Of a DNA stretch of 5,186 bases, positions 4,860 through 5,186 are shown piece by piece. Every line of letters begins with the position of its first letter. The first letter of the stretch is position 1. Under the pieces are notes generated by a model. It did not search any database. It was not told the DNA's origin and saw only the letters and a list, made by a program, of their open reading frames with translations. The DNA comes from GCA-003244245 sp035714625 (GTDB taxonomy: Bacteria > Actinomycetota > Actinomycetes > Mycobacteriales > Pseudonocardiaceae), in assembly GCA_035714625.1 (NCBI GenBank), contig DASTLT010000098.1, positions 1 through 5,186 of the forward strand, read 5' to 3'. The translations under genes and the position numbers were made by a program.

Positions 4860-5186
4860 CTACTGCGCTCGGCGTGCGCTGGCCAGCAGGGCGCGGATGA
4901 CCTGGCGGTCGGGCTTGCCCACTCCGCGCAGTGGCAGCGCGTCGAGCACGACGATCTGCTTGGGGGTCTGGGCTCCGGTCAGCGCGCAACGGGCGGCTGC
5001 CCGCAACGCGCCCGGATCCGGGGGGTCTGCGGGGTCGGCGGGCACCACGGCGGCGGCAACCCGCTCGCCCCACTCCGGGTCGGGCACGCCCACCACGCAG
5101 GCCGCCTGCACCCCGGGCAGGCTGGTGAGCACCGCCTCCACCTCGGCCGGGGTGACGTTGACCCCGCCGGTGACGATGACGTCGTC
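4860..5186 (-). CDS. menE: Probable o-succinylbenzoate-CoA ligase MenE, C-terminal part (truncated by window edge)
   Basis: The last 108 residues of an ANL-superfamily adenylating enzyme are visible, running in from the window end to a TAG at 4860-4862. The fragment opens with DDVIVTGGVNVTPAEVEAVL, the start of the mobile C-terminal domain. VVGVPDPEWGERVAAAVVP follows at about 32-50, and LPLRGVGKPDR contains the expected catalytic lysine at fragment residue 91, the residue that drives adenylation in this family. MenE converts o-succinylbenzoate to its CoA thioester in menaquinone synthesis. The DDVIVTGGVNV wording and the nearby menA on the same strand favour MenE over other acyl-CoA ligases, but the substrate-binding N-terminal domain is outside the window. 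GKPDR in place of the common GKVDR is a small variation. Confidence 0.8.
   Translation of the reverse strand, partial: DDVIVTGGVNVTPAEVEAVLTSLPGVQAACVVGVPDPEWGERVAAAVVPADPADPPDPGALRAAARCALTGAQTPKQIVVLDALPLRGVGKPDRQVIRALLASARRAQ

Noticed and set aside
4357..5073. 238-residue minus-strand open frame covering the gap and part of menE
   Set aside because: It runs through menE in the wrong frame and antisense to the RraA-like remnant. No motif is visible, and the right half is typical GC-driven openness.

Overview
The window is very GC-rich with strong G/C bias at third codon positions and frequent GTG starts. It carries c-type cytochrome maturation genes of System II (ResB/CcsB), a BldC-type regulator, a DUF4229-like protein and menaquinone genes. 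Together these point to an actinomycete, most likely from the Mycobacteriales/Pseudonocardiales. From memory, the order resB, ccsA/ccsB, MinD-like ATPase, small membrane proteins, menA and then menE resembles the Mycobacterium tuberculosis Rv0528-Rv0542c neighbourhood. That was not checked by a search.

Left part, plus strand (1-2393): an open frame that is probably the tail of resB ends 4 nt before ccsB (139-1131), the haem-handling membrane protein of cytochrome c maturation. After an 80-nt gap with a perfect 8-bp inverted repeat comes a MinD/ParA-like ATPase of the actinobacterial EspI-like type (1212-2393), whose disordered N-terminus carries a decapeptide repeat.

Middle, minus strand then plus strand (2420-3332): a bldC-type DNA-binding gene (2668-2877) lies upstream of a 53-residue single-pass membrane protein (2420-2581). 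Reading the other way from the bldC upstream region is a two-helix membrane protein of DUF4229 type (3045-3332), which converges on menA.

Right part, minus strand (3352-5186): menA encodes the prenyltransferase that makes demethylmenaquinone. A gap of about 630 nt of lower GC separates it from the 3' end of a probable menE, which is cut by the window edge. The gap is not empty: on the plus strand it holds a decayed, frameshifted N-terminal remnant of an RraA-family gene, followed by a set of inverted repeats.

The working theme is respiratory electron transport: cytochrome c maturation on one side and menaquinone synthesis on the other, with a developmental-type regulator between them. I see no RNA genes, CRISPR array, intact mobile element or clearly new multi-gene system. 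The most notable items are the RraA remnant, the repeat-bearing MinD-like ATPase with a possible operator in front of it, and the small membrane protein behind bldC.
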